Shown piece after piece: positions 1-8,022 of a DNA stretch of 16,001 bases. A program made the position numbers and the translations under genes. Positions within the stretch are counted from its first letter, which is position 1. Each line of letters starts with the position of its first letter. Origin of the DNA: an uncultured Spirochaetales bacterium (GTDB lineage Bacteria; Spirochaetota; Spirochaetia; Sphaerochaetales; Sphaerochaetaceae); assembly GCA_945947045.1 (NCBI GenBank), contig CAMEXG010000025.1, positions 1 to 16,001 on the forward strand, in the 5' to 3' direction. The notes beneath the pieces are model-generated. The model was not told where the DNA came from, did not search any database, and saw only the letters and a list, made by a program, of their open reading frames with translations.

Positions 1-325
1 GCTCATTATGCCATTTTTTCCCAAGTTTTTGTTTTTCCTGTTTCATTTTTTCATCCTCAATGTATTTTGCAGTTTTATCAGAGATATAAATGTAATGTGG
101 AACCCCATAGTTCATCTCTCTCAGGTAGTCATCGTAATGGGATAGAGCTGTCGAAAGTACGGCAAGATAACTGAGAGTGGTTCCTTTCTCATATTTATCT
201 CTGAAGTACCCAACAGCATCTTTTGCAAGGAACTTATTAAAGAAAGATTAGAAGTCGAATTCATAGTGGAGATTCGGACACTCTTTATACGATACACGGA
301 TACTATAATCTTTGATGCTTATCAT
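1..325 (-). pseudogene. Unrecognised gene, partial at left edge, interrupted by an in-frame TAA
   Basis: Reading leftward from an ATG at 325-323, preceded by a good ribosome site (AAGGAG, eight bases upstream), the frame encodes MISIKDYSIRVSYKECPNLH and five more residues (YEFDF), then meets TAA at 250-248. The same frame then stays open to the window edge for another 82 codons. The continuation looks like real protein: SFFNKFLAKDAVGYFRDKYE comes soon after the stop, then a stretch with LSYLAVLSTALSHYDDYLRE and PHYIYISDKTAKYIEDEK, ending in a lysine-rich tail. No ATG lies near the stop to restart translation. I do not recognise the family; it looks like a small soluble protein of accessory or phage-like type. 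A CAA to TAA change would explain the stop, but the ancestral residue is unknown. It diverges from the regulator gene on the other strand across about 98 bases. A sequencing error is also possible. Confidence 0.55.
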
Positions 326-381
326 TTTTTTGTTCTCCTTTGTTGATATATGAATGTATGATAAGAAGAAGAAAAAGATTA

Positions 382-403
382 TTTGGGAAACGTGGTTTCC
401 AAA
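382..403. promoter_or_regulatory. Inverted repeat upstream of the regulator gene, possible operator
   Basis: TTTGGGAAAC, loop GTG, GTTTCCAAA: nine base pairs with one unpaired G in the left arm. It lies about 20 bases before the preferred start of the downstream regulator and inside the divergent intergenic space. It could be an operator for autoregulation or a leader hairpin. It would be coding if the regulator started at an upstream codon (340 or 358). The pairing is seen directly; the role is inferred. Confidence 0.4.
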
Positions 404-423
404 GTTTGCTTTTTGGGAGATAT

Positions 424-1350
424 ATGGAGAACGTCAAAGAGTTATTTCATCAGTTTATTGATGAACTGAAGAATGACGTGAGGAATAAAGCCCTCGTCAC
501 TGCTGCTGAAAAGTTTCTTGTTGAAATAGAGAATAGTAGCAAAGAGATAAGAGAGCCAGAGGACCTTGAGGAGATTCTTCGTTCCAGTAAGACTGGAAAA
601 GAGAAGAAGAGAGATCTTCTTCTTAGGTTCTATAGTTTTTTTGAAAATAAGACAGGGATATCTGTTGAATCAGACTTGGAAGATAAGGTGGTCGTTGACA
701 ATTCCCAAGAACGTCTATTTGCTATTCTGCAATATACCCAGACGCATCCCATAGAAGTTGAAGCTATGGCGGATTTTTTCATGACAAGCACCAAATCCAT
801 GGGAAAGATTGCTGCAAGTCTGGAAAACGGCCAAAAGTTAATGGGAAAAGAGATAAAGATTCCAATTGAGAGGGAAGGATGGAAGCGGTACAGCAAAGTG
901 AGTTATCATCCAATACTTCTAAATCTAACAATGCCTGAAGTCACTGCCATGACTATTGGATTGATGGAAGTCGCGAAGGAAGAAAAGCTATACTCTGATC
1001 AGTTTGAAAGAGTTGCAAGAGAGATATATAAAGGCCTTACTTATTATGGAAAAGGATGCCTTTCGAAGCTGATTAAAGCCAAGGGAATGACCGAAGCCTT
1101 CTCAAGAGAGATCAGAGACTATGAAGATAGTATTTCTGATAATATCATCGCAATGATGAAGACAGAAAAGCCAGGTACTATCCAGATAAACACAAATGGT
1201 ACCGACTACTTGTTTATTGATTGCTTTATCATTGATAATAAAGAAGATTCTATACTAATTAGAACTAAAAATGGAAAGGAAAGATGGTTTTCTATTTCTG
1301 ACGTGTATAGTTGTGAGTGTCATCAAGATAGAAACGATGACTTTGAATAA
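424..1350 (+). CDS. Putative winged-helix transcriptional regulator (WYL-like architecture)
   Basis: The protein has 308 residues from the ATG at 424. I chose this start because GGGAG lies just before it (spacing about 4) and because the upstream extension (starts at 340 or 358) would add a very basic stretch and translate an inverted repeat. Residues 1-95 are charged and helical. Residues 97-150 look like a winged helix: RLFAILQYTQTHPIEVEAMA, then a recognition-helix-like segment with TSTKSMGKIAASLENG. Residues 162-181 (HPILLNLTMPEVTAMTIGLM) resemble the linker after the DNA-binding domain in DeoR/WYL-type regulators. The C-terminal part, about 250-297, is a run of short strands (TIQINTNG, YLFIDCFIIDN, SILIRTKNGKERWFSISDV) consistent with a small beta-barrel ligand domain. 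No signal peptide or membrane segment is visible. The targets are unknown; the divergent gene and the small gene 16 bases downstream are candidates. The family call is by overall appearance, not exact motifs. Confidence 0.55.
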   Translation: MENVKELFHQFIDELKNDVRNKALVTAAEKFLVEIENSSKEIREPEDLEEILRSSKTGKEKKRDLLLRFYSFFENKTGISVESDLEDKVVVDNSQERLFAILQYTQTHPIEVEAMADFFMTSTKSMGKIAASLENGQKLMGKEIKIPIEREGWKRYSKVSYHPILLNLTMPEVTAMTIGLMEVAKEEKLYSDQFERVAREIYKGLTYYGKGCLSKLIKAKGMTEAFSREIRDYEDSISDNIIAMMKTEKPGTIQINTNGTDYLFIDCFIIDNKEDSILIRTKNGKERWFSISDVYSCECHQDRNDDFE

Positions 1351-1366
1351 ATAGGGGTGTTTCTTT

Positions 1367-1621
1367 ATGCTTAGATATTTCGACATAACAGGTGGGGACA
1401 AGAAGAAACTCATTGAGACTATCAGCTCATATTTAGATATTGAACCTGAGTATCAAGGTCCTCCTACCAAAGGATATATCATTGGAAGATATATGGTCTT
1501 ATATAACGGAAACATATTGAGCGGTGAAGATAATGAAGAAAAAATAGATGCTCTTATTGGTGTTTTGAGCAAAGCAGGGTTTAGAATAGAAGAAGATGTG
1601 AAAAAAAGAATAAATCTATAG
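1367..1621 (+). CDS. Small protein resembling the N-terminal domain of mobile-element 'virulence-related' proteins
   Basis: This 84-residue protein starts 16 bases after the regulator and is probably co-transcribed with it. Its ribosome site is weak (AGGGG, about 9 bases upstream). The pattern ITGGDKKKLIETISSYLDIE, a short PPTKGYIIGRYMV segment and IDALIGVLSKAGF matches my memory of a domain at the N-terminus of proteins annotated as virulence-related in conjugative and integrative elements of gut Firmicutes, where it runs 'TG..RK.LV..I.......YLGAPT.AY.VG.Y'. Those proteins are usually longer, so this is either a stand-alone domain or a truncated copy. It ends in TAG; reading through would add only about 13 codons before a TGA, with no recognisable continuation. 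No catalytic motif is visible and its function is unknown. Confidence 0.55.
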   Translation: MLRYFDITGGDKKKLIETISSYLDIEPEYQGPPTKGYIIGRYMVLYNGNILSGEDNEEKIDALIGVLSKAGFRIEEDVKKRINL

Positions 1622-2175
1622 GTCTTCCCATTAGTGGGATTTCCTCGGAATTGCTTTTGACGGTAATTATTCCAAAAATAAGATTTGATAAAAAACTATC
1701 TATCGAAGTCGTAGGAGTCGCTTAGAGATCCCCCATCTATATGTATTGTGTTATTATCCATGGAGATGGCTTAAAAGGAGCAATATATTCTTCTCTCAGT
1801 TAAACAAGAAAGACTATAAATTGTTAAACCTGTAGATATTATTGAGCATTGAAAATAAGAATCTGACTCTTAAATTAAAATGGTTTGAAGCGGTGAGTAA
1901 AAAACTCAATTATTTGGTTTTACTTCTTTGATTAAAGGCTATAAGGTTAGCCAATTTCTATTATTTGAGTATCAGAATAAACAGGGGAAAAAGGTAGTGG
2001 TTGCTGAAGTGTTACAACACGCATTCATCGAATTGTGTTTTTTTGTGTAGAACAAAACGCAATTCCATGCATTTTGACGGCTTGAAGGAGTAAACGCACC
2101 CCGGTAGCCTTTATGAGCTGCATTTAAGTTTTTGCACATTTTAACGAAAGGGTATATAACAAAAAGTTTTTTTAT

Positions 2176-2205
2176 TTGACTAATTTGCCATACTATATGT
2201 AGGAT
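2176..2205 (+). promoter_or_regulatory. Candidate sigma-70-type promoter for the carbohydrate locus
   Basis: TTGACT at 2176-2181 is followed after an 18-base spacer by TAGGAT at 2200-2205, with an overlapping alternative GATAAT at 2203-2208. It lies about 80 bases before the esterase start, in an A/T-rich stretch at the end of the gene-free region. It is the best -35/-10 match I found before the operon. Untested. Confidence 0.4.
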
Positions 2206-2248
2206 AATGAATACAAATGCTTTTAAATTTTCGATGATGTGGTGATCT

Positions 2249-2267
2249 GAGAAATCATTTATTTCTC
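2249..2267 (+). promoter_or_regulatory. Perfect seven-base inverted repeat just before the esterase ribosome site
   Basis: GAGAAAT, loop CATTT, ATTTCTC. It lies about 10 bases before the AAGGAG ribosome site of the esterase and downstream of the candidate promoter, so it would form a hairpin in the leader RNA or act as a DNA operator. The pairing is seen directly; the role is inferred. Confidence 0.35.
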
Positions 2268-2287
2268 TCCCTAAAAAAGGAGATAGA

Positions 2288-3352
2288 ATGGATATTCCAA
2301 AAATTTTTACCACAAAAGAAGACATCGCCAATTGGTCGATACGTAGAAAAGAAATATTAAAGTTATTTGAAGATAACATATATGGCAAAATTCCAGATGT
2401 AAGTTTTGATCTGGAAGAGTTTGGAAGATGCGAACATCTTAGCCTTGAGAATGGTTATTTCAAAGATGTATACAGACTATGGATTTGTCGGAACAGTAAG
2501 ATGTGCGGACTCTCTGTGGAATTGTTTTACAAGAAATCCTCAGAGCCTCTTCCTTCTGTTTTTATCGTTGATCCTTTTTCAAACAATCCCTATATAAGAC
2601 CTAGTGCGTTAGAAAGATTGAGGATAATGGATCAGAACTGGTATATTGCTTCTCAAGGGTATATTTGTGTTTGCGTTCATGTTGATGAGATATGTTTCGA
2701 TGACCCAGATAGATACAAATGGGGGTTCTTCGAACTATTAGACAAAGATGATAATAATCCTACTAGTGCCATCTCTGTTTGGGCTTGGGCTGTTGAAAGA
2801 GTAAGAAAGCATTTAGAGTCTAATCCAATTTTTGATAAATCCAGAATGATTGTTTCTGGTTGCTCAAGGGCTGGAAAGACTGCTTTGTGGTGTGGAGCAA
2901 ATTTTGAAGGATTTACTGGAGTTTTTGCATCTGTAAGTGGTTGCACTGGAGCAGCTATGCATAGAGGAAAGACTGGCGAAAGAATCGCGGATATAACGAA
3001 ACAGTTTCCTCACTGGTCATGCCCTAAATACGCAGAGTATGCTGGAAAAGAAGAATCACTTCCAGTTGATCAACATATGCTTTTGTCTCTTATTGCACCA
3101 CGTCCATTATATATTTCGTCTGCTTCAGAAGATGATTGGGCTTGTCCTAAAAAGGAATTTGAGTCTTGTGTATTGGCAGGAGAAGCCTACAGAGCACTTG
3201 GAAAGAGAGGATTAGCCTCTGAAGAATTCCCTGAAACCAATTCTCCAATTATCGGAGGAGATATACAATATCATATCAGGAAAGGGCCCCACGGAATATA
3301 TATGTATGACTGGGAGCAAGTAATTCCGTTCTTTAATAGAGAGTACAGTTAA
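2288..3352 (+). CDS. CE15-type glucuronoyl esterase (alpha/beta hydrolase), no signal peptide
   Basis: This 354-residue protein starts at an ATG with AAGGAG five bases upstream. The start of the protein (WSIRRKEILKLFEDNIYGKIP, residues 16-36) has the RR-E-I...YGK-P pattern of CE15 proteins. The nucleophile elbow GCSRAGK (191-197) places the catalytic serine at 193. SGCTGAAMHRGKTGE (217-231) matches the substrate-binding segment of bacterial members. APRPLYISSASEDDW (270-284) supplies an acidic residue, probably E281, and KGPHG (332-336) supplies His335. Known CE15 enzymes cleave the ester between 4-O-methylglucuronic acid on xylan and lignin alcohols. Most are secreted, but this one begins MDIPKIFTTKED, with no signal peptide or lipobox, so it is probably cytoplasmic and acts on an imported small ester. 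Its stop overlaps the kinase start by one base (TAATG), indicating translational coupling. The exact substrate is uncertain. Confidence 0.82.
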   Translation: MDIPKIFTTKEDIANWSIRRKEILKLFEDNIYGKIPDVSFDLEEFGRCEHLSLENGYFKDVYRLWICRNSKMCGLSVELFYKKSSEPLPSVFIVDPFSNNPYIRPSALERLRIMDQNWYIASQGYICVCVHVDEICFDDPDRYKWGFFELLDKDDNNPTSAISVWAWAVERVRKHLESNPIFDKSRMIVSGCSRAGKTALWCGANFEGFTGVFASVSGCTGAAMHRGKTGERIADITKQFPHWSCPKYAEYAGKEESLPVDQHMLLSLIAPRPLYISSASEDDWACPKKEFESCVLAGEAYRALGKRGLASEEFPETNSPIIGGDIQYHIRKGPHGIYMYDWEQVIPFFNREYS

Positions 3353-5085
3353 TGCTTAAATCTAGGAAAAGACAAAAGACCATAAAAGGTAAACTTACAG
3401 TAAGGAGCACGGTATTGTTGCTCCTTACTATAATATTACTTGTTACTTGTGTCTCAATAATCATTACAAAGTTTCAGTATAACGATGCTATTAGATTAAA
3501 CTCAGAGTTGGTTCGTATGATTGGAAGAAGCTTTGATGATACTCTTTTGGCTTTTAAACACCAACTAGATTTTGTAACGATGAATGTAGATTTCCAAAAA
3601 GAGCTTAAGCTTGTTCCCCCGGATCAAGCAGATGGTTCAAATGAACACTGGGTAAAATTAAGGACGTCTACAGTAAACAGCATCCTTAATCTTGATAGTA
3701 TTGACTCAGTATATCTTTATTCGTTGTCCGGCCAAGTTTTAATGAAATGGAATTTTAAAGCATCATCTATCGTTTATGACCAATATTTATCTAAGTTTAA
3801 CGAAGAGAATTATTCCATGGATGGAAAAGTAACGACAGAGATGATCGATGACTGCCTTACTTTTAATAGAACAATAAGAGATACGACAACATTGGAAAAA
3901 CTCGGTTATGTGACTATGTTGTTTGATAAAGACAAATTAGAGTCACAACTTAATGAGATATCTGGCTCAGAAGGAAGATAGTTGGCTGTTACAGACAAAG
4001 AAGGTAACTTCATTGTTGGAAGTAAAAACAGCACTTTGGTGATGGACAGCATCTCAAAGAATAAAGACTCATCATTAGATGATGGTGCATTTATGTTCAT
4101 AAGAACAAAGAAAATGCTTGTTAGTAAATATTATTGCTTAAATGACGATTGGATTCTTTATTCAATTGTTTCATACAATAGTTTGCTTACAGCAACGTCC
4201 CTTGTAAACAAGATCATTGTTATAATAGGATTATTCATGGTTTGCATTGCTTTTTGGGTAGAAAATCATACAGCAAATGAAATTGTAGAACCAATATATG
4301 CAATGTTGAACACGATTCATAAAGTTTCAGAAGAGGATTATAGTGTACTTGTCAATATCGCATCCAATGATGAGACACAAATCCTTGCAGATAATATAAA
4401 CATTATGGTCAGCAAAATAGATAATTTAGTTAATATAAATTTAAGAGACGAAATAAGATACAAAGATGCTCAGCTTATAGCACTTCAAGCTCAGATTAAT
4501 CCTCATTTTCTCTACAATATGCTTGAATGTATATGCTGTTTATCAGAGTTGGGGAAGAAAGACGAAGTAAGAAAGGTTACGATTGCTTTTTCCCGCATGA
4601 TGAAATCAATAATAACAGGAGAGAAAACTACAACTCTTTACGAAGAATTAGAGTTTTGCAAAGAAGTTGCAGATTTATATAAAGTATTGATAGATGGTGA
4701 ATTAGAAATATCAATTGATGATGGATTAAATGTAAATGAAGTCTTTGTTCCCCGACTAATGATTCAACCTTTGGTAGAGAATGCATTTATTCATGGCATT
4801 AAGCCATTGGGAGAAAAGGGAATAGTCCTTGTTTCCGTTTCAGAAGATTGCGACACTTTAGTCATTACTATTTCAGATAACGGTGTAGGAATGTCTCAAG
4901 ATATGGTCAAAAGCATTAATAGATACTTGGAAAATCCAGATAGTAAAGATGTTGATAACATAGGATTTGGAATGAAAAATGTGATTGATAGGATTTCTAT
5001 TTTCTATGGACATAAAGCTAAAATGACGGTCCTGAGCAGTATAAACTGGGGAACAACCGTAGAAGTGGTAGTGCCATATGAATAA
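3352..5085 (+). pseudogene. YesM-type sensor histidine kinase interrupted by an in-frame TAG
   Basis: One continuous frame of 577 codons encodes a complete sensor kinase except for TAG at 3979-3981 (codon 210). In order: a basic N-terminus, membrane helix 1 (about 21-39), an extracellular sensor region (about 40-280) that contains the stop, membrane helix 2 (about 284-303), a HAMP-like linker, the phosphoacceptor segment LQAQINPHFLYN with His385, the N-box VENAFIH with Asn477, and the G-boxes DNGVGM and GFGMKN. This is the His_kinase plus HATPase_c layout of YesM/LytS kinases. TTG follows the stop directly and AAGGAAG lies four bases before it (3971-3977), so a restart at 3982 is possible. 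It would give a 367-residue protein lacking helix 1 and most of the sensor domain. The gene overlaps the response regulator by eight bases. It may be a pseudogene, a read-through gene, or two coupled polypeptides. Confidence 0.8.
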
Positions 5086-6601
5086 TAACGCCTATACAGT
5101 TTTGATTGTTGATGATGAACCAATAATCGTTGAAAGTCTAACTAGAAATATTAATTGGAAAGAACTTGGTTTGAAAATTATTTCAACCGCTCATGACTAT
5201 TATTCCGCTATATCTGCTATTGAAAGATGGCGGCCAGAAATAATCATTACAGATATTGTAATGGCAGGTAAAAGTGGACTTGATTTGGTAGAATACTGTT
5301 CTTCCCTGGATTATGATGTGCAAGTTGTAATTATTTCTGCTTATGACGATTTTTCCTTTGCTCAGAGAGCTATGAAATACGGCGTTATGCATTATGTAGT
5401 AAAACCGATAGATTACTCTTCAATTGTCCACTCACTGATACAAATCAAAGAAGAAATTGAAAAAAGGAAGAGATATTCACCACAAGAGGTGAGAGATAAG
5501 CTTGAAAAAAATGAATACGAATATGCGTTGTTCTCTGCTGCTACAAATAGTTTAAGTGTTTCATCCGAGTGGTTAAGCCAATATCCTTTTTTAAATAAGA
5601 TAAAAGGAATTTGTTTGTCGATAAACTATTATAATATAAAGAGAAGTTATGAAGATTTTCTAATAAAAGAGGAAAAGCGGATTGAGTTAATCTCTAATGG
5701 TTATTTTGATTCTATTTTCTTCAGGACTCGCGAATATGGATTTTCGGCAATCCTTTTATCAAAAAAAGATAATTATAATTCTTTTGAAAAGAAACTAAAC
5801 GGGATTATTCGTGAATTCATTTCTACAAAAGTTCATTCAGAAATAATATGTGCTGTATCTGTAGGTGGTTCTTTCTCCTCTCCTGAAGAACTACATAAGA
5901 GCTATAAAATTTCCGAAAAAGAAGTTGATTATGGCTTTTTTGCGGAAAAATCATGCCTTTTGAATAGAAGTGAAGAAAACCTATCGGATATTGTGTTTTC
6001 ATATAATGAAATACCAGGGAGTGTAGTATCTATGCAAGAGGGTGCTTTGATAAAGACCCTTAGCGATTACAGAAAGTTTCTATCAACCTTGACCCCTTCG
6101 TCTGCAAAAGCAAATATGAGAGAAAATCGAGTGAGAATAACCTCATTGGCTTTGAAGGCAGGTATAACTCATACTACTGTTTTTGAGAATGATTTAGATA
6201 ACAAGAGCTTTATGGTAATGTTTGATGAATTAAGACAATATGCATTAGAGATCAATCGCCAAATGCAGAGCGTTTTGCAATTGGTGGATAGAATCAGAGG
6301 ATTAGATTTAAATCTTTATCTTGATTGTGATTTTACTTTATCTAAACTTGCAGAGATGTTAGAGGTCAACAATGCTTATTTAAGTAGAGTTTTCAAGAAA
6401 GAAATGGGACAGAATTTCGTAGACTTTCAAACAAAAATACGGGTGGAGAAGGCAATAGATCTGCTTCTTAACACAAAATTATCCTTAAGTGAAATATCTC
6501 TTTCTTGTGGTTTTTCTGACAAGCATTATTTTGGTCAAGTTTTTAAAAGAAAAACTGGAAAAACACCCGGTGAGTATAGAATTTGTAAACCGAAAAAGTA
6601 A
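5078..6601 (+). CDS. YesN-type response regulator with AraC DNA-binding domain
   Basis: The 507-residue protein pairs with the upstream kinase. Residues 6-115 form a receiver domain: acidic pair D12-D13, phospho-acceptor D59 in IITDIVMAGKSG, S88 in IISAYDD, and K109 in VVKPID. The long middle part (about 120-400) has no motif I recognise, as is usual for this family. The last 95 residues are an AraC/XylS double helix-turn-helix: TLSKLAEMLEVNNAYLSRVF (first), then LSLSEISLSCGFSDKHYFGQ followed by VFKRKTGKTPGEYR (second). In this family the regulator activates the adjacent sugar-transport operon, here the binding protein 102 bases downstream. The start at 5078 overlaps the kinase end and has only a weak ribosome site (GTGGTAG), so translational coupling is likely. 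The frame is intact, unlike the kinase, so the regulator could still be made even if the kinase is lost. Confidence 0.9.
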   Translation: MNNNAYTVLIVDDEPIIVESLTRNINWKELGLKIISTAHDYYSAISAIERWRPEIIITDIVMAGKSGLDLVEYCSSLDYDVQVVIISAYDDFSFAQRAMKYGVMHYVVKPIDYSSIVHSLIQIKEEIEKRKRYSPQEVRDKLEKNEYEYALFSAATNSLSVSSEWLSQYPFLNKIKGICLSINYYNIKRSYEDFLIKEEKRIELISNGYFDSIFFRTREYGFSAILLSKKDNYNSFEKKLNGIIREFISTKVHSEIICAVSVGGSFSSPEELHKSYKISEKEVDYGFFAEKSCLLNRSEENLSDIVFSYNEIPGSVVSMQEGALIKTLSDYRKFLSTLTPSSAKANMRENRVRITSLALKAGITHTTVFENDLDNKSFMVMFDELRQYALEINRQMQSVLQLVDRIRGLDLNLYLDCDFTLSKLAEMLEVNNAYLSRVFKKEMGQNFVDFQTKIRVEKAIDLLLNTKLSLSEISLSCGFSDKHYFGQVFKRKTGKTPGEYRICKPKK

Positions 6602-6703
6602 AGATTTTACCCTTTTAAGTCAAATATTAAACCTTGTGATAGTTTCTCCTTTCATCAAAATTAGATTAGGGTGCTCACCACATCACCAAAATGGAGGAAA
6701 AAC

Positions 6704-7960
6704 ATGAAAAAACTTATTGCAACCAGTTTAATTATTCTTTTAGCTCTTGGACTAGTTTTTGCAAACGGATCAGCAGAAACATCTAAAGAAAAAGTAAAGA
6801 CACTGGATATGTTCTGGTGGTCTGATGGAAACGAAGGAAAGGTTATGCAGAGTCTCATCGATGAGTATGAGTCCATGCATCCAGAAATAAACATTAATAT
6901 GATTGAAATTCCTTTCAATGATATGTCAAACAAGATTATGATGTCTGTTGCAGGCGGAGAAGCTCCTGCCATTACAAGAACAACAGAAGGAATTAGTAAT
7001 TCTTGTTATGAAGCATTCGTTGATATTGGTCAGTACACGGATGCAGATGCTCTCATTGCTCAGTTCATTCCTTCAATCGAATCCTATTATGTTAAAAACG
7101 GTAAGGTTATATCCATTCCTTCAGATGTTACGGCAAACGGATTGATCTATAACAAAACAATGTTTGATAAAGCTGGAGTAGAAGTACCGACAGGACCAGA
7201 TGATATTTGGACTTGGGATGAATTTGAAGTAGCATTAAAGAAGGTTAAAGAAGCAAACGGCCTTGAATATGCTATGGCTATTGATAATGCAACACATAGA
7301 TGGGCAACAATGTTGTATGAGTTCGGTGGAAGCTTTGCTAACGAAAACGGAGGTAATCTTGGTTCTCCTGAATCCAGAGATTGCATTGAAACAACACTTA
7401 GACTATTTAAGGAAAAAGTAATAAACCCATCTCCTTGGATTACATTTGAAGATGCAGGAATTCTTTTCCGTGGTGGTTTAGTTGCTTGTCAGCTTTCAGG
7501 AACATGGGAAATGCAGAATTACAATGCAAACATCAAAGATTTTGAATGGGGCGTAACATATATGCCTAAGAAAGTTATGAGATCTTCTGTTCCAGGTGGA
7601 AAGCAACTTGCAGCAGTACAGGGATCTGGATTAGAGAAGGAAGCTGTTGAATTTATCCTTTGGGTAACAGATAAGGAACAGTCAAAGAGATATTGCGAAG
7701 AATCAATGTTTGTATCACCAAGACTTGACTGCGCTTCCCTCGACTATGCATTCTGTTCAGACTACTTTGCAGTATTCGCAAATGAACTTGCCAATACTTC
7801 AAGTGCAGCCGCATTTGACTGGGGATATCCAGGATTGTCAGCAGCATTTGCTGTTGATGCAACCTATGATTGGCCTAAACTTATCAGTGGTGAAATGTCT
7901 GTCGATGAATTCATTACCAAGATTGATGGAAACTCTACAAAACATATCCTCGGTAAATAA
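6704..7960 (+). CDS. Extracellular sugar-binding protein of a CUT1 ABC transporter
   Basis: The protein has 418 residues from the ATG at 6704, chosen because GGAGG lies six bases upstream and because it begins directly with a signal peptide. Residues 1-20 (MKK, hydrophobic core, LGLVFA) end at a probable signal-peptidase I site before NGSAE. There is no lipobox cysteine, so it is probably periplasmic and soluble. The mature part has the solute-binding family 1 pattern: LDMFWWSDGNEGKVMQSLID, IPSDVTANGLIYNKTMFDKAGVEVP, WTWDEFEVALKKV, and a late GSGLEKEAVEFILWVTD. It would bind an oligosaccharide and deliver it to the two permeases downstream. The 102-base gap after the regulator is the natural place for an AraC-type activation site, though I could not point to a repeat there. 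A strong hairpin follows the stop. The ligand cannot be read from sequence; context suggests a plant-derived oligosaccharide. Confidence 0.92.
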   Translation: MKKLIATSLIILLALGLVFANGSAETSKEKVKTLDMFWWSDGNEGKVMQSLIDEYESMHPEININMIEIPFNDMSNKIMMSVAGGEAPAITRTTEGISNSCYEAFVDIGQYTDADALIAQFIPSIESYYVKNGKVISIPSDVTANGLIYNKTMFDKAGVEVPTGPDDIWTWDEFEVALKKVKEANGLEYAMAIDNATHRWATMLYEFGGSFANENGGNLGSPESRDCIETTLRLFKEKVINPSPWITFEDAGILFRGGLVACQLSGTWEMQNYNANIKDFEWGVTYMPKKVMRSSVPGGKQLAAVQGSGLEKEAVEFILWVTDKEQSKRYCEESMFVSPRLDCASLDYAFCSDYFAVFANELANTSSAAAFDWGYPGLSAAFAVDATYDWPKLISGEMSVDEFITKIDGNSTKHILGK

Positions 7961-7975
7961 TTCTTAAAAAACTCT

Positions 7976-8003
7976 TATGAACCGGGAATAGTCCCGGTTC
8001 ATA
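7976..8003 (+). repeat. Perfect 12-base-pair hairpin between the binding-protein and permease genes
   Basis: TATGAACCGGGA, loop ATAG, TCCCGGTTCATA. One further T-A pair extends the stem by a base on each side. It begins 15 bases after the binding-protein stop and is followed by AAAATAATTT rather than a T-run, so it is not a classical terminator. In CUT1 operons such hairpins often protect the 3' end of the binding-protein message or partly stop transcription, giving much more binding protein than permease. That role is an inference from position. Confidence 0.7.
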
Positions 8004-8022
8004 AAATAATTTGGAATAACAC

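Larger units (their letters stand above)
1622..2287. other. 666-base region without a convincing gene; leader of the sugar locus at its right end
   Basis: All plus-strand frames are broken often by stops. The only long minus-strand frame (1972-2388) overlaps the esterase start, has no plausible ribosome site and reads as low-quality protein, so I treat it as chance. A fragment at about 1990-2048 (plus strand) reads KVVVAEVLQHAFIELCFFV before a stop, and 2085-2190 has a slightly different base composition. These could be remnants of a decayed gene or dispersed repeat, but I cannot identify them. The right end carries a promoter candidate and a hairpin, listed separately. A weak five-base-pair stem at 1627-1640 lacks a T-run, so I do not call a terminator. 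Confidence 0.4.

Noticed and set aside
340..423. Upstream starts (TTG 340 or ATG 358) for the regulator gene
   Set aside because: They would add a basic, low-quality N-terminus and translate an inverted repeat; ATG 424 has a Shine-Dalgarno-like GGGAG.
1626..1650. Terminator after the 84-residue gene (TCCCA-TTAG-TGGGA)
   Set aside because: Only five base pairs and no following T-run.
1972..2388. A 138-codon minus-strand open frame
   Set aside because: It overlaps the well-supported esterase start, has no clear ribosome site, and its translation has no family resemblance; most likely chance.
6671..6703. Upstream TTG start for the sugar-binding protein
   Set aside because: It would bury the signal peptide behind 11 extra residues and include the GGAGG site as codons; ATG 6704 gives a normal signal peptide.
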